Positions 43,168 through 51,586 of a DNA stretch of 64,000 bases are shown here, piece after piece. Every line of letters begins with the position of its first letter. Position 1 is the first letter of the stretch. This DNA is from Bordetella parapertussis. GTDB taxonomy: Bacteria; Acidobacteriota; Terriglobia; Bryobacterales; Bryobacteraceae. The stretch covers positions 62,001 through 126,000 of the forward strand of contig CALQCC020000009.1 of the NCBI GenBank assembly GCA_943328975.2, read 5' to 3'. The position numbers were made by a program, and so were the translations under genes. Below the pieces are notes generated by a model. It ran no database searches. It saw nothing but the letters and a program-made list of their open reading frames with translations, and was not told the origin of the DNA.

Positions 43168-43919
43168 AAATCTCCATCTTGCTACCGGTGTATAACGAGT
43201 TCCTCACGCTGCCACTAGTCTTGCAGCGCGTGTTGGATGCTCCGTTGCCGGCGGGGTGCGAGAAAGAAGTGGTGATCGTCGACGACGGCTCGACGGACGG
43301 AACCTCGGAAACGCTGTATAAGTACCAAGGCTCGCAGACAGTGCTGGTGCATCATTCGGTGGTGAATTTTGGCAAGGGTGCCGCGCTGCGTATTGGAATG
43401 GCCAAGGCCACCGGAGACATCTTGCTGGTGCAGGATGGCGACCTGGAATACGATCCGAACGATTACGTGAAGATCCTGGAGCCGTTGGTCAAAGGCGAAG
43501 CCGACGTGGTTTATGGATCTCGATTCATGGCCGGTGTGAAGGGCATGAAGCTGGCCAATTGGACGGCGAATAAGATCCTGACCGGAATGTCGAACCTATT
43601 GTTTGGCGCGGGGATCACGGATGAGGCCACGGCGTACAAAGCGTTCCGGCGCGAGGTTCTCGATGCGATGGAGCTGAAATGCATGCGCTTCGAGTTCTGT
43701 CCCGAGGTCACGGCGAAAGTTCGGCGGCTGGGGTATCGAATTCACGAAGTGCCGGTTTCTTATAACCCGCGCGGCGTCCTGGAAGGCAAGAAGATCCGCT
43801 GGCACGATGGCGTGGAAGCCATGGCAACGCTGTTCCGCTATCGTATGGCTCCGCTGAGCAGCTTCGCGCGGACGGCGGCTCCGGCGCGGGCCAAAGCTGC
43901 TCAGGCCGACAGTCGCTAG
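43164..43919 (+). CDS. GT2 family glycosyltransferase (dolichyl-phosphate glucose/mannose synthase-like)
   Basis: This 251-residue GT-A enzyme starts SILLPVYNEFLTLPLV, has VVIVDDGSTDGT (nucleotide binding), LLVQDGDLEYDP (the DxD metal site), VYGSRFM, and FCPEVTAKVRRLG with the general base region. It would transfer a sugar from a nucleotide donor to a polyprenyl phosphate, which could then feed the GT-C enzymes of the window (inference). There is no C-terminal membrane domain. It overlaps the upstream methyltransferase by four bases. Confidence 0.88.
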   Translation: MKISILLPVYNEFLTLPLVLQRVLDAPLPAGCEKEVVIVDDGSTDGTSETLYKYQGSQTVLVHHSVVNFGKGAALRIGMAKATGDILLVQDGDLEYDPNDYVKILEPLVKGEADVVYGSRFMAGVKGMKLANWTANKILTGMSNLLFGAGITDEATAYKAFRREVLDAMELKCMRFEFCPEVTAKVRRLGYRIHEVPVSYNPRGVLEGKKIRWHDGVEAMATLFRYRMAPLSSFARTAAPARAKAAQADSR

Positions 43920-43929
43920 TCGACCCGCA

Positions 43930-44526
43930 ATGGGGTTCTACGACCAACACATCCTGCCGCGCCTGATCGACGTGGCGATGCGGAACGGGCGACTCGCGCC
44001 GTATCGGGAAAGAGTGATCGCGCGAGCCGAGGGCCGCGTGCTCGAGATCGGCGTGGGGTCGGGACCAAACCTTCCTTTTTATTCCTCGCAGGCCACCGAA
44101 GTGTTCGGGCTGGAGCCGCATCCGAAACTTCGAGCGATGGCGTCCGCCGTAGGATTCCGCGTGATCCACGGTTCGGCCGAAGCGATTCCTCTGGACCAAG
44201 CCAGCGTGGATACCGTCGTAACGACGTGGACTCTGTGTTCCATCCCCAACATCGAAACCGCGTTGCTGGAGATCCGGCGAGTGCTGCGTCCTGGTGGGCA
44301 ATTACTATTCGTAGAGCACGGCCTAGCTGCGGATGCCGGCGTACAGCGATGGCAACATCGATTGACTCCGGCGTGGAAAAGAATCGCGGGAGGGTGTCAC
44401 TTGGATCGGAACATGCCAACTCTGATCCAAGCAGCGGGGTTTGAAATCGTCCAGATGGAAGCGGAGCACATGCCAGGACCGCGTCCAATGACGTTTATGT
44501 ACGAAGGGTCGGCGAGGCCGCTCTAG
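43930..44526 (+). CDS. Class I SAM-dependent methyltransferase (UbiE/METTL7-like)
   Basis: This 198-residue cytosolic enzyme has motif I VLEIGVGSGPNLPFYS, VFGLEPHPKL, GSAEAIPLDQASVDTVVTT and VLRPGGQLLFVEHG. Such proteins methylate phospholipid or small-molecule acceptors. It follows GT2 by 10 bp and may be part of the same transcript. Its 3' end runs 32 bp into the convergent CDP-alcohol phosphatidyltransferase gene. Substrate unknown. Confidence 0.83.
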   Translation: MGFYDQHILPRLIDVAMRNGRLAPYRERVIARAEGRVLEIGVGSGPNLPFYSSQATEVFGLEPHPKLRAMASAVGFRVIHGSAEAIPLDQASVDTVVTTWTLCSIPNIETALLEIRRVLRPGGQLLFVEHGLAADAGVQRWQHRLTPAWKRIAGGCHLDRNMPTLIQAAGFEIVQMEAEHMPGPRPMTFMYEGSARPL

Positions 44527-45136
44527 CCGCCACGGGGCGAAGTTGGGCGTCTTCCAAGCGTTTGGCTTCCTGGAAGGTAAAGATCATGCGATGGATCACG
44601 GTGATCGTTCCAAGTACCGCCGTCACCCACAACACGGGAGCCATGCGATCAAACAAGGCACCGATGATGACCAGCACCACACGTTCCGGCCGCTCTAAGA
44701 AGCCGACTTTGCACGTGGGAATCGTATTTTCGGCGCGGGCGCGAGCGTAACTGATCATGACGCATGCCGTCATCGCAAGGAACGTCAACAAAACGTAGCC
44801 AGGCCGATTGATCCCGCCGTACCAGAGGAGCAGCCCGGCGAACACAGCCAAATCGGAATAGCGGTCGAGGACCGAATCGAAGAATCCACCAAAACGGGTC
44901 ACGCGGTTGGTTTCGCGGGCCACGCGGCCATCCACCATGTCAAACAAGCCGCCGCCGATAATGACGTATCCAGCAGCGCGGAATTGTCCATGCGCCAACA
45001 GGAATCCGGCCCAGCTGCTAATGACGAGTCCGAGGAAGGTGAGAACGTTGGGGTGGATGCGAGATAACGCAAGTCCGCGCACGATCACGCGAATGATCTT
45101 GCCGCACGCAACGCCAATGCCGTGAGTCAACGTCAC
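44495..45136 (-). CDS. CDP-alcohol phosphatidyltransferase family protein
   Basis: This 213-residue membrane protein has about six hydrophobic segments and the complete CDP-alcohol phosphatidyltransferase signature, D-x2-D-G-x2-A-R-x8-G-x3-D-x3-D, read as DMVDGRVAR then GGFFDSVLDRYSD (about 68-96). It transfers a phosphatidyl group from CDP-diacylglycerol to an alcohol such as glycerol phosphate or inositol phosphate. The loop pattern is closer to inositol phosphate synthases than to PgsA, but this is uncertain. The gene is 7 bp after greA on the same strand. Confidence 0.87.
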   Translation of the reverse strand: MTLTHGIGVACGKIIRVIVRGLALSRIHPNVLTFLGLVISSWAGFLLAHGQFRAAGYVIIGGGLFDMVDGRVARETNRVTRFGGFFDSVLDRYSDLAVFAGLLLWYGGINRPGYVLLTFLAMTACVMISYARARAENTIPTCKVGFLERPERVVLVIIGALFDRMAPVLWVTAVLGTITVIHRMIFTFQEAKRLEDAQLRPVAARAASPTLRT

Positions 45137-45143
45137 TACTTGG

Positions 45144-45614
45144 TCACCTTGCTAACTGATGGATCGTCAGCAATTCTACTATTTCCATCTCGCGCAAGCC
45201 ACCGGGTATCTGAATCTTGATTTCGTCGCCCACTTTCTTGCCCAACAAACCGCGCCCAATAGGTGAGGCCGTGGAAATCAGACCCTTCGAGACGTCCACG
45301 TCTTCGCTGGTCACTAATTTGTAAGTGATGCGTTCATCTTTGGTGGTATCAAGGACAATCACTTGCGAGCCCAGGCCCACACGGTCGCGCGGGATCAACG
45401 ACATGTCGATCATCGAGATTTCACGCAAGCGGGAGTTGAGCTGAGCCAAGCGGGCGTTCACCCACGCTTGCCGTTCCTTGGCTGCGTGATATTCCGCGTT
45501 TTCGCTCAGATCCCCGTATTCGCGCGCCCGGAGGATTTCCCGGGGGAGTTCCACGCGCAACTCGGTATCCAGCGCGGCGATCTCGATTTCCAGCTTTTTT
45601 ATAAGTTCGACCAT
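45144..45614 (-). CDS. greA: Transcription elongation factor GreA
   Basis: This 156-residue protein has the N-terminal coiled coil with YGDLSENAEYHAAKE at the tip (Asp and Glu coordinate Mg in the RNA polymerase channel) and the C-terminal FKBP-like domain with SPIGRGLLGKKVGDE. It rescues backtracked RNA polymerase. ATG 45614 is chosen by family length. A TATAAT (45639-45634) lies just upstream, giving a leader of about 13 bases. Confidence 0.93.
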   Translation of the reverse strand: MVELIKKLEIEIAALDTELRVELPREILRAREYGDLSENAEYHAAKERQAWVNARLAQLNSRLREISMIDMSLIPRDRVGLGSQVIVLDTTKDERITYKLVTSEDVDVSKGLISTASPIGRGLLGKKVGDEIKIQIPGGLREMEIVELLTIHQLAR

Positions 45615-45633
45615 TAGTGATACTGCTGTCGCA

Positions 45634-45639
45634 ATTATA
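45634..45639 (-). promoter_or_regulatory. -10 element (TATAAT) of greA
   Basis: TATAAT on the minus strand preceded by CGCGG, 19 bases before the greA ATG. The same GCGG-TATAAT string occurs before recA. No clear -35. Confidence 0.45.
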
Positions 45640-45662
45640 CCGCGTGGGGGAGCCACCCAGCG

Positions 45663-46961
45663 TTACGGAAAGAGGGTGCCCCGTCCTAGTAGCCCGGATG
45701 GATCGAACCGGTGCTTGACGGATCGCATGGCAGCGATATGCTCCGCGGCGTACTGGACGCCCAATAAGTGCGCTTTTCGCTTACCCAGGCCGTGTTCCGC
45801 GCCGACGGTTCCGCCCAGCTCCACCACCGTTTTCGCCAGTTCAGCGATAACGCCAGGGGAACGGTCCCATTCTTCCTGATCCTGGGGCAGCAACTCCGTG
45901 TGAACGTGAGCGTCTCCGATATGGCCGAACATGACGTAGCGATCCTCGAAATTATCCGACAGCACCTCGCGGTAGATGTTGAGCATCTCGCGATTCTTCT
46001 CAAGCGGGACCGCGTAGTCGGTGGCAATCACAACCAGCCCGAGTTTCCGCAAATGAGCGTGGATCTTCTCCGGCAGGCGGTGGCGGAACAGGCGGAACTT
46101 TTCGCGGTCGCTGGCGGAAGAGCCGAACCAGGATTCACTTTCGAGCGCGCCGGTCATATCGAGGTCGGCATCGCCTTCTAGTTCGATGAGAACGGCGGCC
46201 CCATAGGGAAGCTCCATCAGCTTGATCGAATTTGAATCGAGGAACTCGAGCAAGCGCAGGCCCGGAGTGGGGCGCCAGCGGTCCACTGCGTCGAGCGCGC
46301 TTTCTTCGTCGGGGAAGAAAACCACGCCTCCCAGGATGTCGCCTTCGCCCGGCGCAGGCAACAGGCCAAGCTCGGCTTCCGTAACAATCCCAAGCGTGCC
46401 TTCGCTACCGATGAAAAGGTCACAATAATCCATGCCGGGCTTGAGTTGGTAGCCGCAGGAGAACTTGCGAACGTTCGGGAGCGGAAGTTTCGGGACCTCG
46501 AAATCAACTTTCTGGCCACGGCGATGTTCAACGATACGCCCGTCCATGGTGACCACGCGCAGGGCCCGCACGTGGCGGCGCGTCGCCCCGAACATGAAGC
46601 TGCGTGAGCCGCTGGCGTTGGCCGCGATGTTGCCGCCAATGGAAGACGTGTTCTCAGTCGGATCGGGCGGATAGAACTGTCCGCTGGCGATGGCGGCTTG
46701 TTGGACGTCGCGCAGCAGAGTACCGGCACCAACGCGGGCCGCTCCATCGGTGACATCGAGTTTCTTGAAATTGGATAGCGAGATCACCCAACCGCCTTGG
46801 GGGACGGCTCCACCAGCGAGTCCGGTAAGCGCGCCCTGCACGGTGACTGGCACGCCTTCGCGTTGGGCGCGGGTGAGGATTTCCGCGATCTCTTCTTCAT
46901 GCCGCGGCGTGAAGACTTGGTCGGCGTGGCCGGCGTAACCGGAGGCGTCGGTAAAGTGCAT
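45663..46961 (-). CDS. FAD-binding oxidoreductase, GlcD/D-lactate dehydrogenase-like
   Basis: This 432-residue cytosolic flavoprotein has a PCMH-type FAD domain at about 14-190 with VTVQGALTGLAGGAVPQGG and DPTENTSSIGGNIAANASGSR, and a C-terminal FAD-oxidase domain ending FDPSGLLGRGTLFP with the metal-binding motif FGHIGDAHVHTE. It oxidises a 2-hydroxy acid such as glycolate or D-lactate; the electron acceptor is unknown. It is divergent from the ThDP enzyme, with starts 40 bp apart. Confidence 0.87.
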   Translation of the reverse strand: MHFTDASGYAGHADQVFTPRHEEEIAEILTRAQREGVPVTVQGALTGLAGGAVPQGGWVISLSNFKKLDVTDGAARVGAGTLLRDVQQAAIASGQFYPPDPTENTSSIGGNIAANASGSRSFMFGATRRHVRALRVVTMDGRIVEHRRGQKVDFEVPKLPLPNVRKFSCGYQLKPGMDYCDLFIGSEGTLGIVTEAELGLLPAPGEGDILGGVVFFPDEESALDAVDRWRPTPGLRLLEFLDSNSIKLMELPYGAAVLIELEGDADLDMTGALESESWFGSSASDREKFRLFRHRLPEKIHAHLRKLGLVVIATDYAVPLEKNREMLNIYREVLSDNFEDRYVMFGHIGDAHVHTELLPQDQEEWDRSPGVIAELAKTVVELGGTVGAEHGLGKRKAHLLGVQYAAEHIAAMRSVKHRFDPSGLLGRGTLFP

Positions 46962-47001
46962 CGCTCTTAATTGTACGTGGCCGTGTGCGAGACTGAAAAA
47001 C

Positions 47002-48738
47002 GTGGCGAATCCCCAACAGCAACCTTCTCCTTACACCGGCGGCAGTGCTCTGATTGAGGCGCTGAACGATGCCGGCATCACGCACATCTTCGCGAATTTC
47101 GGCAGCGACCATCCGGCCATCATGGAGGCGTTGGCGTACTGCAAGAAGACCGGCAAGCCCTCGCCCAAAGTGATCACGTGCCCGAATGAAATGGTCGCGC
47201 TGAGTTGCGCGCAGGGCTTCACGCAGTTGACCGGCAAGGTGCAAGCGGTGCTGATCCACGTGGATTGCGGTACGCAGGCGCTGGCCGGGGCGATCCACAA
47301 CGTGGCGAAGTGCCGCATTCCCGTGCTGATCTTGGCGGGAGCGTCGCCATACACGCAAGAAGGCGAGTTGAAGGGCACCCGCAACGAATTTATCCACTGG
47401 CTGCAGGATGTGCCGGATCAACGCGGCATCGTGCGCGGCTACATGAAGTACGATAACGAACTGCGCACGGCGCGCAACGTGAAGCAGATGATTCATCGGA
47501 GCTTGCAGATTGCCACCAGCGATCCCAAGGGTCCTGTTTATTTGGTGGCGGCTCGGGAAGTGTTCGAGGAAGAGATCCCGGCGATTGAGGTGGATCAGGC
47601 GCGATGGCAGCAGGTGGCTCCGCTGGCGTTGCCCGACGAAGGCCTCAACGAATTGGTGGCGGGCTTGCTGGCGGCGAAGCGTCCACTGGTTGTCACCAGT
47701 TACTTGGGCCGGAACCCCGCGGCTGTGGGCGAATTGGTGCGGTTGTGCGATCGCTTGGGCGTCGGCGTGTTGGAATCCGTGCCGAACTACATGAACTTCC
47801 CGGCGGACCATGCTTGCTACACCGGACAGCAGGGCAACGAGAAGATGCAGAACGTCGCGCTAGCCGAATCGGACTTCGTGATGGTGATGGATTGCGACGT
47901 GCCGTGGATCCCGCTGTTCAACCGGCCTTCGGATTCCGCGAAGGTCGTACACATCGACATTGATCCGATTAAAGAACGCACGCCCATGTGGTACATCCCG
48001 GCGGCGCAGGTGTTCCGGGCCGACTGCGCGACGGCGCTGCGGCAGATTCATGCTCGGGTGGATGCGGCGAAGCTCGACGCGGCGGCGGTATCCGAAAAGC
48101 TCGGACACTACGGTCGCGCGCACACCGCGCGGGCGGAAGCGCTGCTGGAAAAAGAAAAGATGAAGCCGGGCGCAATCACGCCGGAGTATGTCACCGCGTG
48201 CGTGCGGCGGCAGATGGACGGCGATACGGTGATTGTCAACGAAGGCATCACCAATTACAGCGTCATCAACAATCACACCGGGTGTTCGCAGCCAGGGACG
48301 CGCTTCACCAGTGGAGCTAGCTCGCTCGGCTGGAATGGCGGAGCGGCGTTGGGGATGAAGATGGCGGGTCCGGAGAAGACTGTGATTTGTTTGACGGGTG
48401 ATGGGTCATTCATGTTCTCGGTGCCCGCAACGGTTCATTGGATGGCGCGCAAGTATGAGACGCCGTTCCTCACGATCGTCTACAACAATGGCGGCTGGCG
48501 CGCGCCGCGATTCTCCATGCTGGGCGTGCATCCGGACGGATACGGCAGCCGCGAACCGGACATCAATATCGCGTTCGACCCCGCGCCAGATTACTCGGGC
48601 ATCGCTGCGGCAGCGGGCGGGGCGTATGCTCGCAAGGTGGAGAAGGTGGAGGACGTGGAGTCCGCTATTGCCGAAGCGCTTCGCATCGTTCGAGATGAGA
48701 AGCGCTGCGCGGTGTTGGATATGGTGCTGGCGCGCTAG
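47002..48738 (+). CDS. Thiamine diphosphate-dependent enzyme (acetolactate synthase/benzoylformate decarboxylase superfamily)
   Basis: This 578-residue enzyme has the N-terminal PYR domain with GIDFG-like IFANFGSDHPAIME and the catalytic glutamate in CPNEMVALSCAQGF. A central domain follows, then a C-terminal PP domain with GDGSFMFSVPATVHW-x10-IVYNNGGW (Mg/ThDP motif GDG-x-NN). It is not a classical AHAS large subunit and the substrate is unknown; the neighbouring flavoprotein suggests 2-keto or 2-hydroxy acid metabolism (inference). GTG start at 47002. Its TAG and the stop of RNase J share one CTAG. Confidence 0.85.
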   Translation: MANPQQQPSPYTGGSALIEALNDAGITHIFANFGSDHPAIMEALAYCKKTGKPSPKVITCPNEMVALSCAQGFTQLTGKVQAVLIHVDCGTQALAGAIHNVAKCRIPVLILAGASPYTQEGELKGTRNEFIHWLQDVPDQRGIVRGYMKYDNELRTARNVKQMIHRSLQIATSDPKGPVYLVAAREVFEEEIPAIEVDQARWQQVAPLALPDEGLNELVAGLLAAKRPLVVTSYLGRNPAAVGELVRLCDRLGVGVLESVPNYMNFPADHACYTGQQGNEKMQNVALAESDFVMVMDCDVPWIPLFNRPSDSAKVVHIDIDPIKERTPMWYIPAAQVFRADCATALRQIHARVDAAKLDAAAVSEKLGHYGRAHTARAEALLEKEKMKPGAITPEYVTACVRRQMDGDTVIVNEGITNYSVINNHTGCSQPGTRFTSGASSLGWNGGAALGMKMAGPEKTVICLTGDGSFMFSVPATVHWMARKYETPFLTIVYNNGGWRAPRFSMLGVHPDGYGSREPDINIAFDPAPDYSGIAAAAGGAYARKVEKVEDVESAIAEALRIVRDEKRCAVLDMVLAR

Positions 48739-50405
48739 ATTTCCAGAATCACTGGCATAATCAACGGTCGGCGCGAGGTGTGTTTGGTGATGTAGCGCTT
48801 CAGGTCGGTGCGGATTTTTTCCTGCATCACGCCCCAATCGCCGCGTTCTTCCGCGGACGAGGATTCCAGCGTCTTCATCACAACGGCACGCGCGTCTTCC
48901 AGGACCTGGATGCTCTCTTCCAGCGACATGAAGCCACGGGTGACGATCTCCGGGCGGCCTTCCAGCTTGCCCGTGTGTTTGTCGATGGCGAGAATCGGCA
49001 CGACGAAGCCATCTTCGGAAAGATGACGGCGATCGCGGATGACCATGTCTTGCACCACTTCATCCAGTGTTCCGGAATCGATGCAGACGCGGCCCACCGG
49101 GACCTTTTCGCCTTTGCGGGCACCGGCGCGGTCGATCTCCAGCGTGTCGCCGGATTCGAGGATGAACGAATCTTCGAGCCCCCAATGTTTCAAATGCTGC
49201 GCGAGAGCGGCGTGGCGTGAAAGTTGGCGGTATTCGCCGTGGACGGGCACAAAATATTTCGGGCGCACTAGGTTGAGAATCAAGCGCAACTCTTCCGCAT
49301 AGCCGTGACCCGACACGTGAATGGGCGGCGTCATGCTGCCGTAAACCACGTCGGCTCCGCGGCGCGACATGTGGTTGATCATGCGGTAGATGGCTTTTTC
49401 GTTGCCGGGAATGATGCGGGCGCTAAGCGCGACGATGTCGCCATGCTCCACCGAAAGATGCTTGTGATTGTCCACGGCTACACGCGATAGAGCGGACATC
49501 GGTTCGCCTTGCGTGCCGCTAACCACCGCGACAAGCTTGTTCGGAGCCACCTGCATGACATCTTGCGGACGCAGCAGGACGCCGTTGGGGATGGTGAGCA
49601 ACCCCATGTCATGCGCGATTTCCGTGGTGCTCAGCATGCTGCGGCCGAAGAACGCTACTTTGCGGCCGTATTCGTTGGAGAGATCGAGAATCTGCTGGAG
49701 CCGATGAATAGAGCTGCTGAAGCAGGAGATTACCAGCCGGCGCGGGGCGCGCATGAACAGCTCGGCTAGACGCGGACGCACGGCACGTTCGCTTTCGCTG
49801 TAGCCCGGGCGATCGACGTTGGTGGAATCCGACATCAACAACAACACACCGCGCTTGCCGTATTCGGCCAACGCGTGCAGGTCGAACAAAATATTGTCGG
49901 TGGGCGTGGGGTCCACTTTGAAATCGCCGGTGTGAATAATCACGCCGAGCGGCGTCGTGATGGCGAGCGCGACACAACTCACCAGCGAGTGTGTCACGTG
50001 GATAAATTCAATGGCAAAGCATCCCAGGATCAGTTTGTCGCCCGGCTTGACGATGTTGAGCGAGGTCTCTTTGACCAGCTTGTGCTCTTCGAGGCGACGT
50101 TCCACCAGGGCCAGCGTGAACTCGGTTCCATAGATCGGGAGCTTCACCTGACCCAATAGAAACGGGATACCGCCGATGTGATCTTCGTGGCCGTGCGTAA
50201 GCAGCAACCCGCGTACTTTCGAGGCGTTCTGTTCGAGATAGGCGAAGTCGGGGGTGACGATATCGACGCCGAGCAGTTCGTCGTCGGGGAACATCATTCC
50301 GGCATCGACTACGATGATGTCGTCGCCATATCGGATCGCCATGGAGTTCATTCCGAACTCGCCCAAGCCGCCTAGCGGGATGATTTGTAACTTTTTGTCA
50401 GACAT
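48735..50405 (-). CDS. rnj: Ribonuclease J
   Basis: This 556-residue metallo-beta-lactamase/beta-CASP RNase has the zinc motif HGHEDHIGGIPF, HTGDFKVDP, SDSTNVDRPG, and HVSGHGYAEELRL with FVPVHGEYRQL. The C-terminal domain (about 460-556) is normal for the family. It processes and decays mRNA from the 5' end. It lies 86 bp from tRNA-Ser on the opposite strand. It overlaps the convergent ThDP gene by four bases. Confidence 0.93.
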   Translation of the reverse strand: MSDKKLQIIPLGGLGEFGMNSMAIRYGDDIIVVDAGMMFPDDELLGVDIVTPDFAYLEQNASKVRGLLLTHGHEDHIGGIPFLLGQVKLPIYGTEFTLALVERRLEEHKLVKETSLNIVKPGDKLILGCFAIEFIHVTHSLVSCVALAITTPLGVIIHTGDFKVDPTPTDNILFDLHALAEYGKRGVLLLMSDSTNVDRPGYSESERAVRPRLAELFMRAPRRLVISCFSSSIHRLQQILDLSNEYGRKVAFFGRSMLSTTEIAHDMGLLTIPNGVLLRPQDVMQVAPNKLVAVVSGTQGEPMSALSRVAVDNHKHLSVEHGDIVALSARIIPGNEKAIYRMINHMSRRGADVVYGSMTPPIHVSGHGYAEELRLILNLVRPKYFVPVHGEYRQLSRHAALAQHLKHWGLEDSFILESGDTLEIDRAGARKGEKVPVGRVCIDSGTLDEVVQDMVIRDRRHLSEDGFVVPILAIDKHTGKLEGRPEIVTRGFMSLEESIQVLEDARAVVMKTLESSSAEERGDWGVMQEKIRTDLKRYITKHTSRRPLIMPVILEI

Positions 50406-50491
50406 TCGTGAATCCTCAAGCGTAACAGGCTGGCGCTCTCCGTGGATGCGACTTGCTTGCAGCGCTCCGGATTCGCTACCTTGGAGTTATC

Positions 50492-50581
50492 GGTGAGGTG
50501 GCAGAGTGGTCGAATGCGGCGGTCTCGAAAACCGTTGAACCTTCACGGGTTCCGTGAGTTCGAATCTCACCCTCACCGCCA
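50492..50581 (+). tRNA. tRNA-Ser (anticodon CGA)
   Basis: A 90-nt class II tRNA with acceptor GGTGAGG / CCTCACC, discriminator G and CCA, D-arm GCAGAGTGGTCGAATGC, anticodon loop CTCGAAA (CGA), a long variable arm (AACCTTCACGGGTTC) and T-arm GTGAG-TTCGAAT-CTCAC. It reads UCG. The length of the variable arm is typical of serine tRNA. Confidence 0.97.
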
Positions 50582-50650
50582 TCCTTCGTTTTGATTTTCC
50601 TGTAACGCGACCCGAATTCCCCGCATCCAATTGACGAGGGAATTGCGTTC

Positions 50651-51586
50651 ATGAAGCTCCACATCTCCATTCTTACGGTTCTACTAGCCGGGGCATTGTC
50701 GGCACAGCCGGCCTCTTCGACGATGACCAACGACGATGTCGCCAAATTATCGAAGGCGGGATTGAGCGAACAATTCGTCACCGATTTGATCGACAAACAA
50801 GGTTCACGGTTGAGCGGCGATATTTCCAGCTTGATCCTGCTGAAAGAAGACGGCGTCAATGAAAAGATTGTCAGCGCGGTAGCGAAGAAAGCCCCTTCGA
50901 CCGAGCCGTTGAATACCGACTCCGTACTGCGGCTGGTAAAGGCCGACTTCAGCGATAGCTTCATCCTGGACCTGTTGAGCCGGCGGCCATCGCAATTTTC
51001 CACCGACGCGGCGCGCATCATTGAGCTGAAACGGGCGGGTGTGAGCGAACGGCTTTTATCCGTCATGGTGACGCAATCCGCCAGCCGGGAACTGGCTCGG
51101 GGAACGGAGATTAGCGTCCGCATGGTAGACAGTATCGATTCGGAGCAGCATCGCCCGGGCGACGTATTTTCCGCGACTCTGGAAGATCCCATCGTGATGG
51201 GCAATGACGTCATCGCTCAAAAAGGTGCGAAGGCAGTGGTCCGATTGGCGGATGCCAAGGACTCCGGCAAACTGAGCGGGCGGTCATCGCTCACGCTGCA
51301 GTTGGTGTCGGTAGTGATTGACGGCAAGACGGTGCAGATCGATAGTTCCGATGTCGCGCAGCAGAGTGGCTCGCGCACGGAGCGCACGGCCAAGTCCGCA
51401 GCCGCAGTAGGCGTCCTGGGTGCGATTATCGGCGGGATTGCGGGCGGCGGCAAAGGGGCGGCGATCGGCGCGGCAGCGGGCGCGGGGGCTGGAGCAGGCG
51501 CGCAGGTGTTGCTGGACCCGCAGAAGGTGAAAGTCCCCTCAGAAACCGTCCTGACGTTTATAACAGCGGCTCCGACGCGAATCTAG
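50651..51586 (+). CDS. Exported repeat protein sharing domains with the convergent Ser/Thr kinase
   Basis: This 311-residue protein has a signal peptide (about 1-19), two copies of a roughly 54-residue helical repeat (25-78, 87-140; TNDDVAKLSKAGLSEQFV and NTDSVLRLVKADFSDSFI), a beta-domain (151-236) with PGDVFSATLEDPIVMGNDVI, a glycine-zipper segment (252-284) with GAIIGGIAGGGKGAAIGA, and a final strand VPSETVLTFITA. The repeat and beta-domain recur in the C-terminal part of the kinase on the opposite strand. The two genes share CTAG. Role unknown; a periplasmic or outer-membrane location is likely. Confidence 0.75.
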   Translation: MKLHISILTVLLAGALSAQPASSTMTNDDVAKLSKAGLSEQFVTDLIDKQGSRLSGDISSLILLKEDGVNEKIVSAVAKKAPSTEPLNTDSVLRLVKADFSDSFILDLLSRRPSQFSTDAARIIELKRAGVSERLLSVMVTQSASRELARGTEISVRMVDSIDSEQHRPGDVFSATLEDPIVMGNDVIAQKGAKAVVRLADAKDSGKLSGRSSLTLQLVSVVIDGKTVQIDSSDVAQQSGSRTERTAKSAAAVGVLGAIIGGIAGGGKGAAIGAAAGAGAGAGAQVLLDPQKVKVPSETVLTFITAAPTRI

